Origin: Opitutaceae bacterium
Lineage (GTDB): Bacteria > Verrucomicrobiota > Verrucomicrobiia > Opitutales > Opitutaceae
Length of the DNA: 9,711 nt
Assembly (NCBI GenBank): GCA_031254955.1
Contig: JAIRTK010000470.1
Span: forward strand, 1 to 9,711
Direction: 5' to 3'
The notes beneath the pieces are model-generated. The model made no database searches. It was not told where the DNA came from and saw nothing but the letters and a program-made list of their open reading frames with translations. Below, one piece after another: positions 1 to 6,481 of the stretch (the first letter of the stretch is position 1; every line of letters begins with the position of its first letter). The position numbers were made by a program, and so were the translations under genes.

Positions 1-1506
1 GAAGAGGGCGGCGGAGGGGGAGGCGGGGGCTGGGGTGTCGGTGGGGGCGGTGGCGTCGGTGGGGGCGGTGGCGGTGGCGGCGCAATTCGATTTAAATCGA
101 GTTAAGTCGAGAGAGGAGAGGGGGGCGCCGACTGGGGCGGGGGTGGGGGCGTCGGCGGAGGCGCTGGCGGCGGTGGAGGCGCTGGTGTCGGTGGGGGCGG
201 TGGCGGCGGCGTGGGGGGTTTCGAGGGGCGGGATGGCGTAGCCATTTGCGCGGAGCGCGTCGAGCAGGCGGAGAAGCGAGGCGGGGGTGTCGAGGCCGAC
301 GGCGCCGCCGATTTTCTGGGCCTTGCCGGCGTTGTTGGTGAGGATGATGGCGAGGCGTTTTTCGCGCGCGGGTTTGCGGCGGAGCGCGACGAGCCGGGCG
401 GCGAGGCCGGCGATGCGCGCGATGCGTTCGCGGTCGGGGACGTAGCGGTGGTTTTCCTTGAAGGAAACGGGCACGGTGATGATGCGTCCGTCAAATTCGG
501 GGAGGGCGATGTTGACGGCGGTCTCGGTCGGGCTGAGGCCGCGCGCGGAGGCGGCCCATGCGTCGCGCGGGGCGCCGCAGGCGATGGCTTGGAGGACGGG
601 GGCGTCGAGGCGGACAAAGGGATTTCGGGAATGCGGAATGAGGGGCGCGGCGGCGCCGGCGGCGGGGGTGGGTGGAAGCGGCATCTTGCCGTTCGCGGCA
701 AGCGGCGGGACGCCGCTTGCATCTTCGTTGTCGCCGGCGTCGGGCCGGGTGAGGGGATAGCTGACGGTGTTGATGATGATGTCGGGGGGCGCGCCGGGGA
801 GGGCGAGCGCGGCGGGCGTTCCGGTGTCGTCGCAGTCGCGTAGTGATGTGGTGAATACAGCGATGGCGTCGAGGGCGCGGGCGTCGAGGGCGCGGATGAT
901 GCCGTCCACGAAATCGAGGTTTCCGGCGAGGACGTGCGCCCGGTAGAAAACGACCAGCGCGAGCGGGCGGGCGGCATCGCGGTGCGCCTGCCACTCGTCG
1001 CGCGTGGTGACGAGCAGGTCGGGATGGTAGAGGCCGTGCGCGGGCATCGCGGCGGGCGGGGCGAAGTCAGGCGCGGCGCCGAGGCAATGGTGCGCGACAT
1101 AGCGGAGCGCGTTGGCCATGTTGGCCACGCCGCCGGCCATGAGGTAGGCGGCGAGGGTGGCGGCGACGGCGGGCGCGCAGGTGGAGGCGTCGGCGAGCGC
1201 GGGGTCGGCGTCCTCGACGCCGCTGATGGCGATGAGCCGGAAGGAGGAAGCGGGCCGGCGCGCGGCGCGGGCGAGTCCGGCCAGGCCGGGGACGCCGGAG
1301 AGTTTGCCGTGGATGCGGGCGATGAGAACGGAACGGGACAAAAGCGCGGGGGCGAGCAGCGCGGTTAGGTCGTCTTCTTTCTGGATGGGGTTGAGGGAAT
1401 GGCCGGCGATGGCGGGAAAGTTGGAGGGCAGGCGCGCACGGGCGCGGTCGAGCGCGAGGAGGTCGGTCTCGGCGTGGGTGAGGAGGATGATGGCGGGCGG
1501 GTTCAT
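1..1506 (-). CDS. cobN: Cobaltochelatase subunit CobN (N-terminal part, runs off window)
   Basis: This is the large subunit of the ATP-dependent chelatase that inserts cobalt into hydrogenobyrinate a,c-diamide in aerobic-type cobalamin synthesis, acting in the cytoplasm with CobS/CobT or ChlI/ChlD-type partners (none visible here). The 502 codons from the ATG at 1506 stay open to base 1. No signal peptide is present. CobN landmarks appear in order: IHGKLSGVPGLAGLARAA, then GGVANMANAL, GLYHPD, VVFYRAHVLAGNLDFVDGII (about 180-200), VLQAIACGAPRDAWAASARG, LSPTETAVNIALPEFDGRII (about 320-340) and GGAVGLDTPAS (about 399-409). Usual CobN length is above 1,000 residues, so the catalytic C-terminal part lies outside. 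The family's NRDGRIGN stretch is altered to GKAQKIGG. Two inserts are odd: a repeat-derived one at about 249-294 and a Thr/Ala/Pro low-complexity linker from about 427 to the edge. An in-frame ATG at 1527 is an alternative start; neither has a Shine-Dalgarno. Confidence 0.88.
   Translation of the reverse strand, partial: MNPPAIILLTHAETDLLALDRARARLPSNFPAIAGHSLNPIQKEDDLTALLAPALLSRSVLIARIHGKLSGVPGLAGLARAARRPASSFRLIAISGVEDADPALADASTCAPAVAATLAAYLMAGGVANMANALRYVAHHCLGAAPDFAPPAAMPAHGLYHPDLLVTTRDEWQAHRDAARPLALVVFYRAHVLAGNLDFVDGIIRALDARALDAIAVFTTSLRDCDDTGTPAALALPGAPPDIIINTVSYPLTRPDAGDNEDASGVPPLAANGKMPLPPTPAAGAAAPLIPHSRNPFVRLDAPVLQAIACGAPRDAWAASARGLSPTETAVNIALPEFDGRIITVPVSFKENHRYVPDRERIARIAGLAARLVALRRKPAREKRLAIILTNNAGKAQKIGGAVGLDTPASLLRLLDALRANGYAIPPLETPHAAATAPTDTSASTAASASADAPTPAPVGAPLSSLDLTRFKSNCAATATAPTDATAPTDTPAPASPSAALF
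84..110. other. AT-rich island with TCGA spaced by 10 bp inside the cobN linker
   Basis: TCGA occurs at 87-90, 97-100 and 107-110 with TTTAAA and GTTAAG between. TCGATTTAAATCGA (87-100) is a perfect palindrome. The surrounding sequence is almost only G and C on a GGNGGC pattern. On the minus strand it encodes LDLTRFKSN within a Thr/Ala/Pro-rich linker. Confidence 0.7.
620..647. repeat. Short interspersed repeat inside cobN (PLIPHS)
   Basis: This is the partner of the repeat at 5918-5944, in the same orientation and frame, reading PLIPHSRN on the minus strand. It forms the downstream end of the same insert that carries the overlapping hairpins at 685-720. Confidence 0.7.
685..720. repeat. Two overlapping hairpins within the cobN coding sequence
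   Basis: CTTGCCG-TTCG-CGGCAAG (685-702) is a perfect 7-bp stem with a TTCG loop. GCAAGCGGCG-GGA-CGCCGCTTGC (698-720) is a perfect 10-bp stem. They share bases 698-702, so only one can form fully at a time. The segment encodes ASGVPPLAANGK in an insert that ordinary CobN proteins do not need. It looks like an interspersed palindromic element inserted in frame. Confidence 0.75.
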
Positions 1507-1613
1507 GGGTGGCGGCGGCATCGCCATGACGCGGCGGGGGCATGGTTGCGACTTGGGAGGGGCTGTCTACGGGCGGGGCGCTCGTGGCACTCGATCCGGC
1601 GACGCTGCGCGTC

Positions 1614-1654
1614 GTCTGCCGGCTGGAAGCCGGCGGTCCCAGTCGCTGGCGCGG
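1614..1654. repeat. Copy of the interspersed hairpin element found at 6545-6585
   Basis: These 41 nt match 6545-6585 at 39 positions. The core is the perfect hairpin GCCGGCT-GGA-AGCCGGC (1618-1634). The two differences are on opposite sides of the same base pair (T-A here, A-T in the other copy), so pairing is preserved. Confidence 0.85.
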
Positions 1655-1716
1655 TTTCGGAGGGTTTGGTTTTCATTTGGGCGGGGAATGGGATGGAGCG
1701 GGCGGAGCGGGGGCGG

Positions 1717-1732
1717 GCTTCGCAGGCGAAGC
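1717..1732. repeat. Small perfect hairpin GCTTCG-CAGG-CGAAGC
   Basis: A 6-bp perfect stem with a 4-nt loop lies 53 nt past the CobN-like stop. Without a T-run on the minus strand it is a poor terminator. It may be another interspersed repeat. Confidence 0.5.
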
Positions 1733-1744
1733 GCCTACGGGTGG

Positions 1745-1794
1745 CGGTTATGGGCGGCGGTTATGGGTGTGGTTACGAGCGCGGTTACGGGCGG
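1745..1794. repeat. Four 12-13-bp tandem repeats across the CobN-like stop codon
   Basis: Units at 1745-1757, 1758-1769, 1770-1781 and 1782-1794 follow CGGTTATGGGCGG with small changes. Each carries TTA, a TAA on the minus strand. The TTA of the last unit (1785-1787) is the stop codon of the CobN-like gene, so the gene ends inside the repeat array. Confidence 0.75.
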
Positions 1795-4700
1795 CGGGCT
1801 TGGCGGAACCAGCCGAGGGCGACGAGGGCGAGGGCGGCGGCGATGCCGAGGGTGACTCGCATGGGAATGGGGGCTGCGGCGGCGGGCGGGCGCGGCGGGG
1901 GGACTTCTTCCAGTGCCTTGCCTTCGACCTGCCGGGTCGCGTCCGGCGGTGCGGCGGCGGGTGCGGGCGCGGCGGGTGCGGCGGCGGGCGCATCGGGTGC
2001 GGGCGCGGGGACGGGTGCGGGGAGCGCGGGTGTGGGTGCGGTGGCGGGTGTGGGTGCGGGTGCGGTGGCGGGGGTTGTTGTAGTGGCGGGCGGCGCGGTG
2101 GGTGCGGCGGCGGTGGGTGCGGGTGCGGCGGGTGCGGGGGCGAACTCGGGGAGGGGGGCGCGGGCGCGGAGGGTTTCCATTTCGGCTTTCTCCTCGGCGG
2201 CGATTTGTTGCGCGGCTTTCGCGGAGGCGGCGCGGAGTTCGGCGACGGTCTCGGGGGCGGCGGTCCAGTAGCCTTTGTCCACGGCGACGAGCATGCGGTC
2301 CACCATCGAACGGTAGGCGCGGAGGTTGCCGGCGGTCTCGAAGCGGGCGCGCACGTCGAGGTCGTATTTGTCCCGCACATACACCTCGAACAGTTCCTGC
2401 CATTTTTCGTTGCCGACGGCCTCGGGCACGGTGACTTGCCAGCCCCAGAGGTTGTCGGTCATGCGCATGATGAAGCGGGCGCCGGCGTAGCCTTCGTCGA
2501 GCATGGCGTCCACCCATTTGGGGTTGAGGTAGCGGGCGCGGAGTTCTTTGCCCATGAAGCGTTCGAGCGTGACGGTCTCGGCGGCGCGCGGGTTGCTCAT
2601 GTCGGTGACGAGCACGTCGGGCGTTTGGCCGTCAAGCTGGCGGATGGCCAGGGCGGCGCCGCCGAGGTATTGGTAGAAGTCGTCGATGTCGAGCGAGGCG
2701 TAGACCGCGCCGGAGCGGCTGTGGATGACGCCTTTGGAGCCTTTGAGCGCGAGGCGGAAAACGTGTTTCGCCAGTTCCGGGTCTTGCGCGGCGGCGGCGG
2801 GAGGCTCGCCCCAGAAGCCTTGGCCGAAGAGGTGCGCCATGCGGTGCATGAACACGTCGGCGACCTGCGATTCGTCGTTCCAGCCTTTGTCGTCGGTGAT
2901 GATTTTTTCGATGCCCGCGCCGTAAGCGCCGACGGGGACGGTGAAGAGGCGCACGGTGGCGAGGCGTTCCGCCTCGGCGGCGGGGACGCCGCGGGCGATG
3001 AGTTCGGCGCGGGCGGCGGCGGTGTTGCGGGCGATGGGGTTGTCGGGTTCGGGGGATTTTTTGGCGAGCGTGACGGCTTCGTCGATGAGGTGCATGAGCA
3101 CGGGGAACGCGTCGCGATACAGGCCGGATGGCGCGATGGTGACATCGACGCGGGGGCGTCCGAGTTTTTCGCGCGGGATGAGTTCGACGGATTCGACGCG
3201 TCCGTAGCGGTTCCACACGGGGCGCACGCCGAGGAGCGCGAAGATTTGCGCTTCCATGACGCCTTCGTGGCGGTTGGTTTCGCCGCTCCAGAGGTTGAAG
3301 GTGAGGCGGTCGGGGTATTCGCCGTCGTGTCTGGCGCGGTGGTTTTCCAGCAGTTCGGCGGCGAGGCGCGCGCCGGTTTCGTAACTGGCGCGCGTGGGCA
3401 GGCGCGTGGGGTCGAAGCCGTAGAAGTTTTTCCCGGTGGGCAGCGAATCGGGCTGGCGCACGGGGTCGTTGCCGGGGCCGGCGGCGATGTAGCGCCCGGA
3501 GAGGCCGGTGGAGAGCGCGTCGAGTTCGGCGGGGCCGGACGCCTCGATGCGGGCCATGAGGTCGGCAAGGCGTCGGGCGCGGTCGGCGGCGGGGGTAGGG
3601 AGCGCGGGCGGCTCGTTTGCGGGCGGGCGGGCGGGTCGCCCGCGTTCCCTAGTGGCGGCGGTGTTTTTGCGCGGGTGCGAAACTTCGGACGGGGGCGTGG
3701 CGGCGACGCCGGTCTCGGCTTCGAGGATTGCCTCGGCGGTGGAGCGGCGGGCGTTTTCGCCGGGCGAGACGCCGAAGGTGTGCAGGCCGAAGGGCGTGAG
3801 GCGGTCGCCGATGCCGGCGATGTGCTCCTCGATTTCGTCGATTTGTTCGTGCGTGAGCGGCGGGCCGTCCGTCGCGGGCGTGATGCCGAGGTCGAGGAGG
3901 AGGCCCATTTTTCGGGCGTTGGCGACGATTTCGCGGAGCGTGTCTCCGCTGGCGATGGAGCCTTTTTCAAGGGCGACGCGGTAGTCGTTGATGCGGCCTT
4001 TCAACTCGCGCAGCTCCGGGCTGAGGCTGGCGCGGTCGAGGGGCGGCGTCATGTGCGTGATGATGGTCGCCATGCCGCGACGTTTGGCCTGCAAGCCTTC
4101 GCCGATGCCGTCCACGATGTAGAGGTAGAGTTGGGGAATCGCGGCGACGAGGGCTTCGCCGGGATCGGCGGGCGTGAAGCCGGCTTCCTTGCCGGGCATC
4201 CATTCGTGCGTGGCGTGGCGTCCGACGTGCACGATGGCGTCGGCGTCGAAGCGTGTTTGCAGCCAGAGGTAGAAGGCGAGGTATTGGTGGTGCGCGGGGA
4301 GCTGGAGGTCGTGATAGGAGGCGGTCGGGTCCTCGCCCCAGCCGCGCACGGGTTGCGGCGCGAAGACGATGTTGCCCCAGCGGTGCGTCGGAAAAACGAA
4401 GAACGGCGCGCCCGCGCCGTCGCGCCAGACCATTGTCCGGCTCGTCTCGGGTTCGCCCCATTTTTTCAGGACGGGGGCGCGGAGTTTTTCGGGGAGGCGG
4501 TCGAACAGTTTTCTGTATTCGGCCACGGGCCAGAGCACGGCGCGTCCGCCGCGCACGAGGCGTTCCATGTCGTCGGCGTCGTCGGGGCGGGCGTTGGCGC
4601 CGAAGGCGAGGATGTCGTCGAAGAGGGCGGCGGGCGCGGCGGGCGCGCCGGCGGTGTCGTAGCCGTCGGCGCGGAGGCGCGCGAGGATGTGCCAGAGTGA

Positions 4701-6035
4701 TTGCGGCAGGACGTTGAGGTAGGACGCGCCGATGCCGGCCTTGCCCGGCGTGTAGTTGTAATAGATGACGGCCACGCGCCGGTCGGCGGGGGCGGCGCGG
4801 CGCAGGCGCACCCAGCGCGCGACGCGTTCGGCGAACTGGCCGACACGTTCGGCGATGGGCGCGTGGACGACGTAGGCGGAGCCGATGGCGGCGTCCTCGA
4901 CGCGCTCTTTCGCGGCGATGACCGTGGGCGCGACGGCGCCGGCAAGCTCGGGGCCGCTGAGCTGCCACCAGCGTTCGGGCACGGCGATGCCGGCGGGCGA
5001 GGCCTCCCAGTCGTCGCGGCTTTGCGAGCCGAGCGAGATGCCGTTGAGGACGGGCGCGCCGATTTCGGCGAGCGCGGGGCCGACTTTTTGCGGCGAGAAG
5101 CCCATCTTGAGCGTGAGGCTGGCGAGGGCTTCGACGCGCGGGGCGCCGCCGGCGTCGAGGAAGAGCGCGCGGAGGGGTTTGTTGTCGGAGGCGGAAAAGC
5201 CGGCGAGGACGTTGAGGCCGCGTTGTTCGAGCGCGGCGGCGACGGCTTCGATGGTGGCGGTGGCGCCGGACTCGACGTAGGAGCGCGGGAGCATGAGGCC
5301 GACCCAGGGGCGCGAGGCGCGCGCGGGGTCGGCGGCGGCGGAGGAGGAGGTGGTGGTGGGGAGCGCGGACAGTTCGTTCGCTGGCTGGTTGGCGGGCGGG
5401 CCGCGTTCCATGAGGTAGGCGCGGCGGTATTCGTCGTAGTCGGTGACGACGCGGGCGCGCGCCACGTCGTAGTAGCCGTAATCGGGAATCGGGACGGGCG
5501 GCTCGACGATGATGCCGGGCGCGAGTTTGCGCGCGGCGGCGGCGCGAATCATCTGGATCATGTTGGCGCGCCCGCCGGCGGCGAAGTAGGCGGAGATTTC
5601 CCGGTCGCGCGTGAGTTTGAGTCCGTCGAAATCGTCCTGAATCGACGGGCCGACGACATAGACGGCGCCGCCGCGCGCGGTGACGGCGGCGAGTTCACCG
5701 GCGATGGCGGCGATGCGGTCGCGTCCGCGCGCGTAGGCGATGACGATGTCGGCGGCGGCGATGCGGGCGAGGTCGGCCTCGGTCGCGCCGAGGTCGGGCA
5801 CGACGGAGAGTTGGATGCCGGCGAAGTCGGGGCTGGCGAGCAGTTCGCGCACCGCACCGGCGGCGGCGGGCGAATGCGTGTCGCCGGAGAGGATGCAGAT
5901 GGCGCCGGATGGATTTTGGATTTGGGAATGCGTAATGAGGGGCGATGCGGCGGCGGGTGCGGCGGCGGCGGCGAGGCACGCAAGCGTCGCGAGGAAAACG
6001 AGGGGCAATGAAATGCGGTCAGCGGGATGATTCAT
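1785..6035 (-). CDS. Exported, membrane-anchored CobN-like chelatase (HmuS-type)
   Basis: This 1,416-residue protein belongs to the CobN/magnesium-chelatase large-subunit family, which moves a metal into or out of a tetrapyrrole. A signal peptide (1-30, cleavage likely after PAAA) and a C-terminal membrane anchor (about 1395-1411) with basic tail RQARRP imply that the body lies in the periplasm. Family landmarks in order: YYNYTPGKAGIGASYLNVL (about 420-440), HVGRHATHEWMPGK (about 602-615), NLWSGETNRHEGVMEAQIF through LGRPRVDVT (about 912-980), YGAGIEKII (about 1035), DDFYQYLGG, RYLNPKWVDAM and NLWGWQVT (to about 1260). A Pro/Ala-rich linker (about 1290-1390) leads to the anchor. The GIGASYLNVLP version of the first landmark separates it from true CobN (GLDTPAS). 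I took the ATG at 6035; the 16-codon longer frame begins with TTG inside the palindrome. Two repeat-derived inserts lie near residues 208-233 and 780-820. Dechelation or chelation direction is not decidable. Confidence 0.9.
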   Translation of the reverse strand: MNHPADRISLPLVFLATLACLAAAAAPAAASPLITHSQIQNPSGAICILSGDTHSPAAAGAVRELLASPDFAGIQLSVVPDLGATEADLARIAAADIVIAYARGRDRIAAIAGELAAVTARGGAVYVVGPSIQDDFDGLKLTRDREISAYFAAGGRANMIQMIRAAAARKLAPGIIVEPPVPIPDYGYYDVARARVVTDYDEYRRAYLMERGPPANQPANELSALPTTTSSSAAADPARASRPWVGLMLPRSYVESGATATIEAVAAALEQRGLNVLAGFSASDNKPLRALFLDAGGAPRVEALASLTLKMGFSPQKVGPALAEIGAPVLNGISLGSQSRDDWEASPAGIAVPERWWQLSGPELAGAVAPTVIAAKERVEDAAIGSAYVVHAPIAERVGQFAERVARWVRLRRAAPADRRVAVIYYNYTPGKAGIGASYLNVLPQSLWHILARLRADGYDTAGAPAAPAALFDDILAFGANARPDDADDMERLVRGGRAVLWPVAEYRKLFDRLPEKLRAPVLKKWGEPETSRTMVWRDGAGAPFFVFPTHRWGNIVFAPQPVRGWGEDPTASYHDLQLPAHHQYLAFYLWLQTRFDADAIVHVGRHATHEWMPGKEAGFTPADPGEALVAAIPQLYLYIVDGIGEGLQAKRRGMATIITHMTPPLDRASLSPELRELKGRINDYRVALEKGSIASGDTLREIVANARKMGLLLDLGITPATDGPPLTHEQIDEIEEHIAGIGDRLTPFGLHTFGVSPGENARRSTAEAILEAETGVAATPPSEVSHPRKNTAATRERGRPARPPANEPPALPTPAADRARRLADLMARIEASGPAELDALSTGLSGRYIAAGPGNDPVRQPDSLPTGKNFYGFDPTRLPTRASYETGARLAAELLENHRARHDGEYPDRLTFNLWSGETNRHEGVMEAQIFALLGVRPVWNRYGRVESVELIPREKLGRPRVDVTIAPSGLYRDAFPVLMHLIDEAVTLAKKSPEPDNPIARNTAAARAELIARGVPAAEAERLATVRLFTVPVGAYGAGIEKIITDDKGWNDESQVADVFMHRMAHLFGQGFWGEPPAAAAQDPELAKHVFRLALKGSKGVIHSRSGAVYASLDIDDFYQYLGGAALAIRQLDGQTPDVLVTDMSNPRAAETVTLERFMGKELRARYLNPKWVDAMLDEGYAGARFIMRMTDNLWGWQVTVPEAVGNEKWQELFEVYVRDKYDLDVRARFETAGNLRAYRSMVDRMLVAVDKGYWTAAPETVAELRAASAKAAQQIAAEEKAEMETLRARAPLPEFAPAPAAPAPTAAAPTAPPATTTTPATAPAPTPATAPTPALPAPVPAPAPDAPAAAPAAPAPAAAPPDATRQVEGKALEEVPPPRPPAAAAPIPMRVTLGIAAALALVALGWFRQARRP
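3598..3648. repeat. Coding repeat copy A in the CobN-like gene
   Basis: This 51-nt segment encodes ERGRPARPPANEPPALPT in frame, at about residues 797-813, between the chelatase core and the next conserved block. The sequence is of a type I associate with interspersed repeats in Verrucomicrobiota genomes. Copy B lies at 5359-5409 in the same gene. Confidence 0.75.
5359..5409. repeat. Coding repeat copy B in the CobN-like gene
   Basis: This 51-nt segment matches 3598-3648 at 40 of 51 positions without gaps, in the same orientation and reading frame. It encodes ERGPPANQPANELSALPT, part of a low-complexity insert between two conserved blocks. It appears to be the more decayed of the two copies, or a different subfamily. 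Confidence 0.75.
5918..5944. repeat. Short interspersed repeat inside the CobN-like gene (PLITHS)
   Basis: GGATTTGGGAATGCGTAATG and the following GAGGGGCG recur at 620-647 in cobN with one substitution and one inserted base. In both genes the minus-strand frame reads PLI-x-HS. Here it lies immediately after the predicted signal-peptide cleavage site. Confidence 0.7.
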
Positions 6036-6075
6036 GGGAAGGAGGGAAAAGAGGGGGCGGCGGCGCGCGGCCAGC

Positions 6076-6113
6076 CCGGACAAATCGTAAAACGCGCTTT
6101 ACAATTTGTCCGG
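6076..6113. repeat. 38-nt palindrome upstream of the CobN-like gene
   Basis: The arms CCGGACAAAT and ATTTGTCCGG, then GTAAA and TTTAC, surround a central CGCG. Only two base pairs are imperfect. On the minus strand both are G-U type, so a minus-strand RNA would form an uninterrupted stem. The element is markedly AT-rich against its surroundings, lies 41 nt upstream of the CobN-like ATG, and is bracketed by the 8-bp direct repeat CGGCCAGC (6068-6075 and 6111-6118). It could be an operator, a 5' UTR hairpin, or an inserted palindromic element. Confidence 0.8.
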
Positions 6114-6133
6114 CCAGCGCCATTTCCCCGCCG

Positions 6134-6409
6134 ATGATTCCCCGCCAGATTCTGCCGGTGCTGAAACGCCAGTTGAAGCAATTCCCCATCGTGGCGCTCA
6201 CCGGGCCGCGACAATCGGGCAAAACCACGCTGGCGCGGCTCGCCGCCGGCAGACGGCCCTATGTCTCGCTTGAGGACCCCGACCGGCGGGAGCACGCGCT
6301 CGGCGACCCGCGCGGATTTCTCGCCCAGTTCCCGGACGGCGTGGTGCACGCGCGCGGCACCGCCCTGCCTTGGAACGGTCTCGCGCCGTTGCTGAAAACG
6401 CTGGCGTGA
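6134..6409 (+). pseudogene. Deletion relic of an AAA (DUF4143-type) ATPase
   Basis: The ATG at 6134 opens a 91-residue frame that begins exactly like the AAA/DUF4143 family: MIPRQILPVLKRQLKQF, then Walker A GPRQSGKT at 24-31, then YVSLEDPDRREHALGDPRGF. Where the Walker B stretch (usually IDEVQ..) should follow, at about residue 75, the protein jumps to HARGTALPWNGLAPLLKTLA and stops. That tail resembles the extreme C-terminus of such proteins (family proteins are roughly 380-400 residues). The simplest reading is an internal deletion of about 300 codons that joined the two ends in frame. No Walker B, no DUF4143 domain and no Shine-Dalgarno are visible. It is the only gene-like item on the plus strand and is unlikely to be functional. 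The N-terminal identity is confident; the C-terminal match is weaker. Confidence 0.7.
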
Positions 6410-6481
6410 AACGGCGGCGGCGGCGGGGCGGCGGGCGGCGGTGGAGGGTTGGCGGTGGCGGTTGGCGGCGGTGGCCTTTAC

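Larger units (their letters stand above)
1507..1784. other. Repeat-filled spacer between CobN-like gene and cobN
   Basis: The 278 nt contain the tail of a tandem repeat (1745-1794), a small hairpin (1717-1732), a copy of an interspersed hairpin element (1614-1654) and one G-rich unit (1541-1559). No terminator with a T-run is visible. No good Shine-Dalgarno precedes cobN. Confidence 0.7.

Noticed and set aside
102..1100. Minus-strand open frame of 332 codons at the left end
   Set aside because: Pro/Ser/Thr/Ala-rich nonsense in the +1 frame relative to cobN. The frame from 1506 shows continuous CobN family sequence over the same bases.
2597..3970. Minus-strand open frame of 457 codons within the CobN-like gene
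   Set aside because: Shifted-frame shadow rich in Pro, Ser and Thr; the main frame is intact across this stretch.
1542..4700. Plus-strand open frame of 1,052 codons opposite the CobN-like gene
   Set aside because: Gly/Arg/Val/Ala-rich with no family motif. It is the mirror of the GC-rich codon pattern of the real minus-strand gene, which shows full CobN landmarks.
6036..6083. Sixteen-codon N-terminal extension of the CobN-like protein
   Set aside because: It starts with TTG within the palindrome, and the extension would place basic residues far ahead of a signal peptide that already begins well at the ATG at 6035.
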